From Actinomadura formosensis NBRC 14204 (lineage in GTDB: Bacteria > Actinomycetota > Actinomycetes > Streptosporangiales > Streptosporangiaceae), in the NCBI RefSeq assembly GCF_001552155.1, contig NZ_BCQQ01000034.1, positions 1 through 55,941 of the forward strand: 55,941 nucleotides of DNA. The letters run 5' to 3'. The position numbers and the translations under genes are program-made. Within the stretch, counting starts at the first letter, position 1; each line of letters starts with the position of its first letter. This document shows positions 45,069 to 52,783 of this stretch, one piece after another. The notes beneath the pieces were generated by a model. It had not been told where the DNA came from, ran no database searches, and saw only the letters and a list, made by a program, of their open reading frames with translations.

Positions 45069-45918
45069 GCTGTTCCGCGCGCTCGGCGCGCTGTGCGAGC
45101 CCCCCGACCCGGCACACGCCCGGCTCACCGAGGCGCTCGGCCTGCCCGGCGGCGCCGACGCGGAGGCCCACACCGCGGTTTTCGTCCTCCAGCTCGTCCC
45201 CTACGCCTCCGTCTACCTCGGGCCGGACGGGATGCTCGGCGGCCGGGCCGCGGAGCGGATCGCCGGGTTCTGGCGGGCCCTGCGGCTGCGGCCGCCCGCC
45301 GAACCCGACCATCTGGCGGCGCTGCTCGGCCTGTACGCCTCGCTCGCCGAACACGAATACGCCGAGGCCGAGCCCGCCCGGCGCCTGATGTGGCGGCACG
45401 CGCGCCGGACGCTGCTGGCGGAGCACCTGCTGACCTGGGTCCCGCCGTACGCCCAGGCGGTGGCCGCCACCGCGCCCGGCTTCCACGCCGCCTGGGCCCG
45501 GCTGCTGACCGGCGCGCTGGCGGCCGAGGCGCAGGAACTGGCCGCGCCGCCTTCCGCCGCGCACCTGCGGGACGTCCCCGGCCCGCCCCGCCCCGGAGAC
45601 GAGACGTTCGTGCGCGCGCTCCTGGCCCCGGCGCGCAGCGGCCTGATCCTCACCCGCGCCGACCTGGCGCGGGGGGCGCGGGAGACCGGGCTCGGACCGC
45701 GGGCCGGAGAGCGCGCGTTCGTCCTGCGCTCGCTCATCGACCAGGATCCCGCCGCCGCGTTCGGCTGGCTCGCGGCCGAGGCCGCCGGCTGGCGGAAACG
45801 GCATGACTCGGCCCCGCCCGGCGTTCCCGCCGGGCACTGGGCCGACCGCGCGGAGTCCACCCGCCGCGCCCTGACCGACCTCCACCACGCAGCGATGGAG
45901 ATGACCCATGTCTCATGA
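45052..45918 (+). CDS. TorD/NarJ-type molybdoenzyme maturation chaperone
   Basis: The 288-residue all-helical protein has a TorD/DmsD-like layout (FVLQLVPYASVYLGPDGMLGG, LAALLGLYASLAEHEYAE, LLAEHLLTWVPPYAQAV). The C-terminal 90 residues extend the family (RADLARGARETGLGPRAGER). Such proteins insert the cofactor and hold the catalytic subunit until folding is complete, and they are almost always next to it. The ATG lies inside the end of the preceding gene, with GGAGGAG upstream. The target is the molybdoenzyme just upstream. Confidence 0.85.
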   Translation: MALSPELFRALGALCEPPDPAHARLTEALGLPGGADAEAHTAVFVLQLVPYASVYLGPDGMLGGRAAERIAGFWRALRLRPPAEPDHLAALLGLYASLAEHEYAEAEPARRLMWRHARRTLLAEHLLTWVPPYAQAVAATAPGFHAAWARLLTGALAAEAQELAAPPSAAHLRDVPGPPRPGDETFVRALLAPARSGLILTRADLARGARETGLGPRAGERAFVLRSLIDQDPAAAFGWLAAEAAGWRKRHDSAPPGVPAGHWADRAESTRRALTDLHHAAMEMTHVS

Positions 45919-46477
45919 GACCGACACAGCCCACCTGCCCGTCACCGAGGACGACGTCCGGCGGATCGTCCGCGAGGAGGTCCAGCGGGCGTTCAAGGAG
46001 GATCCGTCCACCCGCAAGGCCGCCTTCGCGGCCTCCAAGGGGACGCTCGACTGGGCCTACCCGCCGCTGATCCTGGGCAGTTCCGCGGCCGCCGTCGGCA
46101 TGGACACCACGATCTTCTTCACTCTCTACGGGCTCAACATCGTCCACCGGGACTTCGCCCGCAAGCTCAAGATCGACCCGGTCGGCAACCCCGCCATGCC
46201 GATGCCGGTGCGGATCCCCGACATCGTCTCCGCGCTCCCGGGCATGGTGCCCATGGCGTCGGCCATGATGCGCGCCAAGTTCGCGAAGAACAACATCGCC
46301 GCCATCGGCGAACTGCTGGACACCGCCCGGGAGGCCGGCGTCCGGCTGGTCGCCTGCCAGATGAGCGCCGACGTCTTCGGGTACACCCAGGACGACTTCG
46401 TCGACGGAGTCGAGTTCGCCGGGGCCACCGCCTTCATGGCGGAGGCCCGCCGCGCCCACGTGACCATGTTCATCTAG
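45908..46477 (+). CDS. DsrE2-type sulfur-carrier protein
   Basis: The 189-residue protein of the DsrE/DsrF-like superfamily, DsrE2 subgroup, has an N-terminal regulatory helix (VTEDDVRRIVREEVQRAF). The DsrE fold core follows (GTLDWAYPPLILGSSAAAVG, TTIFFTLYGLNIVHRDFA), with the putative persulfide-carrying C150 in RLVACQMSADVFGYTQDD. DsrE2 is often encoded with TusA and rhodanese in sulfur oxidisers and relays sulfane sulfur between them. The start overlaps the preceding gene by 11 nt. The hydrophobic middle suggests membrane association, which is typical of DsrE2. Confidence 0.9.
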   Translation: MSHETDTAHLPVTEDDVRRIVREEVQRAFKEDPSTRKAAFAASKGTLDWAYPPLILGSSAAAVGMDTTIFFTLYGLNIVHRDFARKLKIDPVGNPAMPMPVRIPDIVSALPGMVPMASAMMRAKFAKNNIAAIGELLDTAREAGVRLVACQMSADVFGYTQDDFVDGVEFAGATAFMAEARRAHVTMFI

Positions 46478-46485
46478 GAGGGACC

Positions 46486-46722
46486 ATGGACGTCATAGAA
46501 GACCGGCTCGTCGACGCCCGCGACCTCATGTGCCCCATGCCGGTGATGGCGGCGACCAAGGCCATGCGCGGGCTCCGGCCCGGCCAGGTCGTCAAGGTCC
46601 TGGCCACCGACCGGGGCTCGCTCGGCGACATCCCCGCCTGGGCCGAGGCCAACGACGACGAGGTCCTGGAGTCGGGGGAGGAGGACGGCGTGTTCTACTT
46701 CTACGTGCGGAAGGCCGAGTGA
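46486..46722 (+). CDS. tusA: TusA-type sulfurtransferase
   Basis: The 78-residue protein has the TusA/SirA signature LMCPMPVM (C16 carries persulfide) and the family beta-alpha-beta layout (VVKVLATDRGSLGDIPAWAE). AGGAGG precedes ATG 46486. It sits between DsrE2 and the DUF202 genes, so it most likely passes sulfur in the oxidation pathway rather than in tRNA thiolation. The stop overlaps the next gene by 4 nt. Confidence 0.95.
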   Translation: MDVIEDRLVDARDLMCPMPVMAATKAMRGLRPGQVVKVLATDRGSLGDIPAWAEANDDEVLESGEEDGVFYFYVRKAE

Positions 46723-47120
46723 GCGCCGACCCGTCCGGCCGTTCGGAGGCCGAGGACGCGGCGTCCCAGGAGCCGCCCGAAGGCGAACCGGACGCCCGGT
46801 TCACCTTCGCCAACGAGCGGACCTTCCTCGCCTGGAACCGCACGGCGCTCGCGCTGATCGTCGCCGGGCTCGCCATCGTCCAGCTGCTGCCGCCGTTCAC
46901 CGGGGTGCCCGCGGGACGGCACATGCTCGCCGTCCCGCTCATCGTCTTCGGCGCCCTGGTGTCCATCGGCAGCTTCGTCGAATGGGGCCGCAACCAGCGG
47001 GCCCTGCGCCGGGGCGAGCCGCTGCCGCGCTCCCCGCTGCCCCGCGTCCTGTCGATCACCGTGGCGGTGCTGGCCTTCGTGGCGGTGGTGGTCGTCCTGC
47101 TGTCGGCGGTGCTGGAATGA
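46719..47120 (+). CDS. DUF202 (YidH-like) membrane protein, copy 1
   Basis: The 133-residue protein carries the DUF202 signature ANERTFLAWNRTALALIVAGLA and three membrane helices (about 44-62, 72-90, 108-130). The N-terminal 25 residues are acidic and soluble. The GTG start (GTGA) overlaps tusA by 4 nt. The function of DUF202 is unknown; the tight linkage here and the following paralogue suggest a role at the membrane in this operon, which is inference. Confidence 0.88.
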   Translation: MSADPSGRSEAEDAASQEPPEGEPDARFTFANERTFLAWNRTALALIVAGLAIVQLLPPFTGVPAGRHMLAVPLIVFGALVSIGSFVEWGRNQRALRRGEPLPRSPLPRVLSITVAVLAFVAVVVVLLSAVLE

Positions 47121-47434
47121 CACGGGAGGACATGGAGGACCTCGATCCCGGCCTGGCCCGGGAGCGCACCGAGCTGGCCTGGATCCGCACCGCCATCTCG
47201 TTCGGGGCGCTGGGCGGGGTCGTGCTCAAGTGGTCCCCCGTCGCCGGGGCGGTCATCCTGGGCATGAGCGCACTGGTCTACCTTCTCGGCCGCCTGGTGC
47301 GCCCGGCCGGCCGCGAGGGCACGGCCGAGCACCGCGGCGCCCTCCTGCTGATGACCATCGCCGTGACCGTGGTGGCCCTGACCGCCCTCACCACGATCTT
47401 CGTCACCCCGGGCGGCCGGCTCCCCCTGCCGTAG
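47117..47434 (+). CDS. DUF202 membrane protein, copy 2
   Basis: The 105-residue second DUF202 protein reads PGLARERTELAWIRTAISFGALGG, with three hydrophobic segments. The ATG overlaps the preceding stop (ATGA). It is divergent in sequence from copy 1, so the two may form a hetero-oligomer. It is the last gene of the overlapping operon; 146 nt of non-coding sequence follows. Confidence 0.88.
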   Translation: MTREDMEDLDPGLARERTELAWIRTAISFGALGGVVLKWSPVAGAVILGMSALVYLLGRLVRPAGREGTAEHRGALLLMTIAVTVVALTALTTIFVTPGGRLPLP

Positions 47435-47580
47435 ACCGGATAAATCCCACTTCCCTGGTCAAGCTCATAGGCCCCACTCGCCACCTTTCGGGTGCCGTTA
47501 GGAAAGCGTTAAAAATGGCGGTACAGGTGCTAAGAGCTCGTCAAGTTCGGCCGAATCTCCCCGAATAGGCGCTTTACTCC

Positions 47581-47958
47581 ATGGAGTCCTGGAAGGAGCC
47601 GGGGCGTGAGATGCGCTGGGAGGCGGCGTTGGAGCGGCTGGAGTCGGCTGCCTGGTCGCTGGCGGGGGGTGCGTTGTGCGCGTTCGTGATCGCGGTCGTG
47701 CTCAAGAACATGCCCTGGCCGGTGGGGTTCGTGATCGCGGCGGCGTCCGTGGTCGGCTGGTCACTGGCCGCCCCACCCGTCGTCGGCGCGGTTCTCGGCG
47801 TTGTGGCCTGGGCGTTCGTGACCGGTTTCGACGTCGTCGGGTCCGGTGACCTGGTGGTCCGCGGGCCGTGGGACCTCGCCCGGCTGCTGGCCCTGGTCGG
47901 CGCCGGTACGGTCGCCGGGGCGGTGGGTACACGGATGCGCCGCACATCGGCCCCATGA
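47581..47958 (+). CDS. Small membrane protein resembling a DUF4118-type sensor module
   Basis: The 125-residue protein has four hydrophobic segments (about 27-45, 48-62, 66-86, 102-118; ALCAFVIAVVLKNMPWPVGF, AAPPVVGAVLGVVAWAFVTGFD). Spacing and content resemble the four-helix DUF4118 module of KdpD-type kinases, but there is no kinase domain. ATG 47581 has no clear SD; ATG 47611, preceded by GGGG, is an alternative start. A truncated, frameshifted relative lies at 49912, in front of a KdpE-like regulator. Confidence 0.65.
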   Translation: MESWKEPGREMRWEAALERLESAAWSLAGGALCAFVIAVVLKNMPWPVGFVIAAASVVGWSLAAPPVVGAVLGVVAWAFVTGFDVVGSGDLVVRGPWDLARLLALVGAGTVAGAVGTRMRRTSAP

Positions 47959-48060
47959 AGATCGCCTCCACGGCCTCGCCACGGACGGACGTGACCGACC
48001 GGGCGCCCTTTCCGGAGAGTTCACTCGTACGCGCATTGTCGAGAAAGAAGTGTCATACCC

Positions 48061-49548
48061 ATGAGTGCGTCCCGTCAGGGTGCCGTCATTCCGGACCGGG
48101 CCGGCGCCGCGAAAGAGGAGCTGTTCTTCCTGGCGGTGCGGGGACTGGCCGAGGGGGAGAGCCTCACCTCGGCCACCGACCGGCGGTTCGCCGACCTGGC
48201 CGCCCACCTGGCGCTGGCGGACGCCGCCTGGTCGTGCCGGTTGATCGGCTGGCTGGCGGCACGCGAGCCGCTCGGATCGGCGGCGATCGTCGCCGCGGTC
48301 GAATGGGTCCGCGCCGGGCTGCGGGCAGGTCTCACCGCCTCCGGTGGCAACCGCCAGTTGATCAGCGGCATCCTGCGCAGCGCGGATCAGCCCGGAGAAC
48401 TGCTCGGCTACTGGTTCCGCCGGTACGGCCACCCCGTCCCGAAGCCGATCAAACGAGGGGTGGCCGATGCCGCCCTCGTGCTCTACGACGAGCGGGCAGT
48501 GGCCGTCCACGACCGGCCGGGCGGGGAAGTGCGCTTCGCCGATGTCATCAAGATGACGCATCCGAGGCCCGCCGCCGGCGTCCAGAGCGACCTGTTCCAC
48601 CACCTTCTCGCGTCTCACGGCGGCTCGCCGCACGAGGTTCCGGTGTCGCTGCCCAGGCTGCACGCCCGCGCCGCGTTGCACCGGCTTTCGCGGGAGGAGC
48701 GGCGCGACATCCTGCGGCGCGCCGATGCGTCCGACATCCTCGTCCAAGCCGCGATGACCGCGGACATGATCCCGGGCTGGCTCGGTGAACCGCTGGACGC
48801 ACGGGCATGGCGCGCCGTCCTGCCGCTCATGGGTTACCGCGACCGTCTGCGCGCTCTACGCGCCTTCGACGAGGCGGGCCTGGACGACCAGACGGCCGGG
48901 GAGGTCGCCGCGATGCTGGCCGACGCGGACCAGGTGGCCCTGGCCGGTGTGCGGCCGCTGGAGATCCTCGCCGCCGGAGAGGCCACGCCCGCCCGCCGCT
49001 GGGGCCGGGCGCTGGAACGCGCCGCCGAGGCCGCGCTGGCCGCCGTTCCCGTCCTGCCGGGCCGTACGCTCATCCTCCTCGACCATCCGGCACCGATGTT
49101 CACCGAGGCGACCGGGAACACCGCGCAGACCGTCGCCGGCCGAGCCGCCACGTTCGCCCGTGCTCTCGCCCTCCGCGCCGAGCAGGCGGACCTGGTGCAG
49201 TTCGGCGGCACGCATGCTCGGGTACCGCTCCAGAGCGGCGCCGGCCTGAGAACCGTGACCGAACGGTTCCGCGAGATGGCCGACGGCGACGCCGCGGCGG
49301 CGGTCCGGGACTGCTTCGACCGGCATGACCGGGTCGTCATCGTCACCGGCGAACCCCGCGGATTCGCCCGGGGCCAGGACGATCCTGTGGCCGCCCTCCC
49401 GGCCGGCGTCCCGTCCTACATCTGGGATGCGGCCGGCGCCATGCGGATGCCGTCGCTTCCCGGCCGGTATGTCTTCCGCGGGCTCACCGACGCCGCCTTC
49501 GAGGTCATTCCGCTCATCGAATCCGCCCGCGTTTCCTGGCCTTTCTGA
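48061..49548 (+). CDS. TROVE-domain protein (Ro60/Rsr-like)
   Basis: The 495-residue protein shows the TROVE HEAT-like ring pattern in residues about 15-320 (AHLALADAAWSCRLIGWLAA, GILRSADQPGELLGYWFRR, RHPVPKPIKRGVADA-like segment, KMTHPRP). A vWA-like C-terminal domain follows (about 325-495). The MIDAS loop, normally DxSxS, reads LLDHPAPMF (about residue 338), so metal binding is probably lost. Ro60 proteins bind Y RNAs and misfolded RNAs. The gene lies between a small membrane protein and strong hairpins at 49583-49661. Confidence 0.85.
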   Translation: MSASRQGAVIPDRAGAAKEELFFLAVRGLAEGESLTSATDRRFADLAAHLALADAAWSCRLIGWLAAREPLGSAAIVAAVEWVRAGLRAGLTASGGNRQLISGILRSADQPGELLGYWFRRYGHPVPKPIKRGVADAALVLYDERAVAVHDRPGGEVRFADVIKMTHPRPAAGVQSDLFHHLLASHGGSPHEVPVSLPRLHARAALHRLSREERRDILRRADASDILVQAAMTADMIPGWLGEPLDARAWRAVLPLMGYRDRLRALRAFDEAGLDDQTAGEVAAMLADADQVALAGVRPLEILAAGEATPARRWGRALERAAEAALAAVPVLPGRTLILLDHPAPMFTEATGNTAQTVAGRAATFARALALRAEQADLVQFGGTHARVPLQSGAGLRTVTERFREMADGDAAAAVRDCFDRHDRVVIVTGEPRGFARGQDDPVAALPAGVPSYIWDAAGAMRMPSLPGRYVFRGLTDAAFEVIPLIESARVSWPF

Positions 49549-49582
49549 ATATCCACGGGGAGCCCCCGCCCCGATGGATGCA

Positions 49583-49617
49583 GGTGGGCGCCACCGCCCC
49601 TTTGCCAGGCGCCCACC
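49583..49617 (+). other. Strong hairpin downstream of the TROVE gene
   Basis: GGTGGGCGCC (49583-49592) pairs perfectly with GGCGCCCACC (49608-49617) around a 15-nt loop. Together with the following 17-bp hairpin it forms a compact structured unit 35-113 nt after the stop. It could be part of a terminator or of a structured RNA. Confidence 0.6.
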
Positions 49618-49623
49618 GCCGAT

Positions 49624-49661
49624 GTGCGGTTCCGGCAGCCACGCGGCTGCCGGAACCGCAC
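49624..49661 (+). terminator. 17-bp perfect hairpin downstream of the TROVE gene
   Basis: Arms of 17 bp (49624-49640 and 49645-49661) pair perfectly around a 4-nt loop ACGC, followed by TCGTTCTTCC. The strength and the pyrimidine tail fit an intrinsic terminator, although the tail is not a full U-tract. The following 49662-49911 stretch shows no gene. Confidence 0.65.
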
Positions 49662-49911
49662 TCGTTCTTCCTGCTGCGCACCCGCCTTGCGAAGGCCCGG
49701 CGACGCAGTGCTGCCACTTTGTTCACCTGAACGCGGACTCTGCCGCGGACGGCCCCGCGTCAGGATGGTGTCCAGATTCCCGGCGAAGACGTCAATAATG
49801 TGTAGCCGACCTCGCTGTGGAATGGTTCGGTCATTAACGTGGCCCTGTAGATGTCACCCGCTGAAAGATATGCATCAGTCAAACGTGAACGCGCCGCTAA
49901 GGAGGGGCACC

Positions 49912-49992
49912 ATGGATCGCCTGGAATTAGCGCCTGGCCGCTGGCCGGCGACGCGGTCAGCGCTTTCGTGCTCGCGGCCGGGTGAGGGATGA
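49912..49992 (+). pseudogene. Frameshifted remnant of a DUF4118-like membrane protein (or leader peptide)
   Basis: A 26-codon frame (MDRLELAPGRWPATRSALSC...) follows a near-ideal SD (TAAGGAGGGG). The other frame of the same DNA encodes SAWPLAGDAVSAFVLAAG, which matches SAAWSLAGGALCAFVIAVV of the membrane protein at 47581. Aligning the DNA needs one missing base near 49927-49933. The most likely reading is a truncated duplicate; a real leader peptide for the regulator 6 nt downstream is the alternative. Confidence 0.6.
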
Positions 49993-49998
49993 GCGGCC

Positions 49999-50676
49999 AT
50001 GACGTGCGTACTGGTGGTGGACGACTCGCCGCAGATCCTGGCGACACTGCGGCTCAATCTGCGGGCCCGTGACTACGAGGTGCGGGTCGCCGCGAACGGG
50101 ATGCAGGCCCTCATCGGGGCCGCGGAGTGGCATCCGGACCTGGTCATCCTCGATCTCGGGCTGCCGGACCTGGACGGCGTCGACGTCATCCGCGGACTGC
50201 GCGGATGGTCGCAGGTTCCGATCATCGTGCTGTCGGGCCGGACCGGCAGCGGCGACAAGGTCGACGCGCTGGACGCGGGCGCCGACGACTACGTCACCAA
50301 GCCGTTCGGCATCGAGGAACTGCTGGCCCGGATCCGCGCGATCACCCGCCGGGTGCCCGCGGGCGACGCCGTGTCCGTGGTGAATGTGGGCCGGTACTCC
50401 GTCGACCTCACCGGCAAGATCGTCCACGGTCCGGACGAGGTGCGGGTCCACCTCACCCCCACCGAGTGGAGGCTGCTGGAGATCCTGCTGCGCAACCCGG
50501 GCAAGCTGATAGCGCAGCGCCGGCTCCTCACCGAGGTCTGGAGCCCGAACCACGTCGGCGAGACCAACTACCTGCGCGTCTACCTGTCCTCGCTTCGCCG
50601 GAAGCTGGAGGACGATCCGGCGCGCCCGCGGCATCTCCTCACCGAGCCCGGAATGGGCTACCGGTTCGAACCGTGA
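49999..50676 (+). CDS. OmpR/KdpE-type response regulator
   Basis: The 225-residue protein has a receiver domain (1-118; VLVVDDSP acidic pocket, phospho-acceptor Asp in DLVILDLGLPDLDG at about residue 52, switch residues around VLSGRTG and TKPF). A winged-helix DNA-binding domain covers about 128-224 (VHLTPTEWRLLEILLRNPGKL, NYLRVYLSSLRRKLEDDP). It is closest to KdpE/OmpR types. No kinase gene follows; instead a small membrane protein comes at 50803, and a remnant of a sensor-like membrane module precedes it. The orphan kinase at 1031 is a possible but unproven partner. Confidence 0.93.
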   Translation: MTCVLVVDDSPQILATLRLNLRARDYEVRVAANGMQALIGAAEWHPDLVILDLGLPDLDGVDVIRGLRGWSQVPIIVLSGRTGSGDKVDALDAGADDYVTKPFGIEELLARIRAITRRVPAGDAVSVVNVGRYSVDLTGKIVHGPDEVRVHLTPTEWRLLEILLRNPGKLIAQRRLLTEVWSPNHVGETNYLRVYLSSLRRKLEDDPARPRHLLTEPGMGYRFEP

Positions 50677-50802
50677 CAGCCGATTCCGAATCCGTCTCCC
50701 TTCAATCGCCACCTGACCTCGGCCCTGCGCCACTCCCGAGGCCGGCCCGGCAGGCCCGCACGCGCCGACCGGTGACGACATGACGAACCGCAAGGAGGAA
50801 GC

Positions 50803-51090
50803 GTGAACGAACTCCTCGGCCTGCTCCTCGTCGTCACGGGCAGCATCGTCGCCAAGGCCGTTCCTCGCCTGCTGGCGGCTGGGCGAACGGAGGGAGCCGA
50901 GCGGGACGAGGCGGGACCGTGGCTGTTCGCGGCGGGCCTCGGCCTGGTGCTCACCGGCCTGGCGGCACTCAACATCGAACCCCGCGCCATCCTGCTCTCC
51001 CTGGTGGTGATGGGCACGCTCCTGAGCGGGATCCTCATCGCGATCGGATGTGTACTCGACCGCACCGGAAGACGACGCGACTCCTCCTGA
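50803..51090 (+). CDS. Small membrane protein, unknown
   Basis: The 95-residue protein has three hydrophobic helices (about 4-20, 42-58, 64-85; LLGLLLVVTGSIVAKAV, LFAAGLGLVLTGLAALN, ILLSLVVMGTLLSGILIAIG) and a charged C-terminal tail. GTG 50803 follows AAGGAGGAAGC closely. It is 126 nt after the response regulator. I do not recognise the family. Confidence 0.8.
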   Translation: MNELLGLLLVVTGSIVAKAVPRLLAAGRTEGAERDEAGPWLFAAGLGLVLTGLAALNIEPRAILLSLVVMGTLLSGILIAIGCVLDRTGRRRDSS

Positions 51091-51211
51091 CAGGCGTTCA
51101 CGGGGGCGCCGACGAGAAACCGCGCCGGCCCCCTGCGGAGAGGCCCAACCGGCTCCCGCGGCCCCCGGCACCCGCCTGACAATCTGTCCCGCTTCCCGGT
51201 CCCATGACCCT

Positions 51212-51240
51212 GCGGCCGGACGGGTGTCACGTCCGGCCGC
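51212..51240. terminator. 11-bp perfect hairpin between convergent genes
   Basis: GCGGCCGGACG (51212-51222) pairs with CGTCCGGCCGC (51230-51240) around a 7-nt loop, 10 nt before the stop of the minus-strand acyl-CoA ligase and about 120 nt after the plus-strand small membrane protein. The symmetry suits a bidirectional terminator. Confidence 0.6.
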
Positions 51241-51250
51241 CGGGGCGGGG

Positions 51251-52783
51251 TCAGCGGTCGGCGAGGTCGGCGCGCAGGCGCTTGCGGTCGAGCTTGCCGA
51301 CGGCGGTCTTGGGGACGGCGTCGCGGAAGACGATCCTGCGGGGCTTCTTGTAGGAGGCGATCTGGGCGGTGACGTGCGCGGTGAGCTCGGCGCGCAGCGC
51401 GTCGTCGCCGGTCGCGCCGCCGGCCGGGACGATCACGGCGGTGACGGCCTCGACCCAGCGGGGGTCGGGGGTGCCGACGACGGCGGCCTCGCGGACGGCG
51501 GGGTGGGTGAGCAGGGCGTCCTCGACCTCGCGTGGGTAGACGTTGTACCCGCCGCTGATGATCATGTCGGAGGTGCGGTCCTTGAGGAACAGGAAGCCGT
51601 GCTCGTCCAGGACGCCGACGTCGCGGGTGTGGATCCAGCCGTCGCGGTAGGTCTGCGCGGTCAGCTCGGGGGCGTTGAAGTAGCCGGCGGTGGCCGACGG
51701 GCCGCGCACCACGATCTCGCCCGCCTCGCCGTCGGCCACCTCACGGCCCTGGTCGTCCAGCAGGCGCAGTTCGATGTCGGCGGCGAGCTGCCCGCAGGCG
51801 GCGAGCCGGTCGCCCGCGTGGTCCTCGGGCCGCAGCACGGCGATGCACAGCGGGATCTCGGTCTGCCCGTAGTACTGCCAGAACCTTTCGCGGCCCCAGA
51901 GGTCCATGGCGCGTTCGATCACGGGCCGCGGCATCGGGGATGCGCCGTAGATGACCCGCTGGAGGGTGGAGACGTCGGTGGTGGTGAAGGAGGGCTCCTC
52001 GACCAGCATCTGGATCATGGTCGGGACGAGGTTGATCGCGGTCGCGCCGTGCGCGGCGATCGCCCGCAGGAACGGGTCGGGGGAGAAACCGGGCAGGATG
52101 ACGGTCCGGCCGCCGCGCAGCCACAGCGGCAGGACGAAGACGCCGCTGGCGTGGATGAGGCTGGCGGCGTGCAGCATCACGTCCTCGCGGGTGGCGGGCA
52201 GCAGGTTGAGCAGCACGTTGCGGCAGATCCCGGCGTAGGACGCCTGCGTGTGCTGGGCCGCTTTGAGCGTGCCGGTGGTGCCGGAGGTGAACAGCGTCAA
52301 GATGACGTCGTCCGGCTCGACCGCCACCTCCGGCAGCGTCGCCGGGGCCTTGGCCGCCCGTTCCATGAGCGTCGGCTCGGTGCCGAGCGAGGTCTCCAGG
52401 CCGACGAACGCGACGCCCGGGAGCGCTGCGGCCAGTTCGCGGGCCCGGTCGGTCAGGTCGGCGCCGAACACCACGACCTCGCAGGCGGTGTCGGTGAGCA
52501 TCGCGGTGTGCTCCGCGGCCGACAGCCGCGCGTTCAGCGGGACCCGGTTGATCCCGGCCTTCACGCACGCGAAGTCGACGGGAACGCTCAGCAGGCTGTT
52601 GTTCACCAGCAGGCCGACCCTGCGGCGGTGGGTGCCGCCGACCTCGGCCAGAGCGCGGGCCAGGCGGTTGCTGAGCTCGTCGACCTGCGCGAAGGTCAGC
52701 TGCCGGTCGCCGAACACCACGGCGATCCGGTCTGCGTGCTGGCGCGCGCCGCGGACGATGAGTTCACGGGTGGTGGGGCTCAT
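51251..52783 (-). CDS. Acyl-CoA synthetase (AMP-forming ligase)
   Basis: The 510-residue ANL-superfamily enzyme has an AMP-binding P-loop TLFTSGTTGTLKA (about residues 164-176), the A5 motif QYYGQTEIPLC, the A7/A8 hinge DGWIHTRDVGVLDEHGFLFL and SDMIISGGYNVYPREVE, and the C-terminal Lys in PKTAVGKLDRKRL. It activates a carboxylic acid to its CoA thioester. ATG 52783 overlaps the enoyl-CoA hydratase stop by 4 nt. It is divergent from the PaaX-type repressor, which probably responds to the CoA product. The substrate is unknown (fatty or aromatic acid). Confidence 0.93.
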   Translation of the reverse strand: MSPTTRELIVRGARQHADRIAVVFGDRQLTFAQVDELSNRLARALAEVGGTHRRRVGLLVNNSLLSVPVDFACVKAGINRVPLNARLSAAEHTAMLTDTACEVVVFGADLTDRARELAAALPGVAFVGLETSLGTEPTLMERAAKAPATLPEVAVEPDDVILTLFTSGTTGTLKAAQHTQASYAGICRNVLLNLLPATREDVMLHAASLIHASGVFVLPLWLRGGRTVILPGFSPDPFLRAIAAHGATAINLVPTMIQMLVEEPSFTTTDVSTLQRVIYGASPMPRPVIERAMDLWGRERFWQYYGQTEIPLCIAVLRPEDHAGDRLAACGQLAADIELRLLDDQGREVADGEAGEIVVRGPSATAGYFNAPELTAQTYRDGWIHTRDVGVLDEHGFLFLKDRTSDMIISGGYNVYPREVEDALLTHPAVREAAVVGTPDPRWVEAVTAVIVPAGGATGDDALRAELTAHVTAQIASYKKPRRIVFRDAVPKTAVGKLDRKRLRADLADR

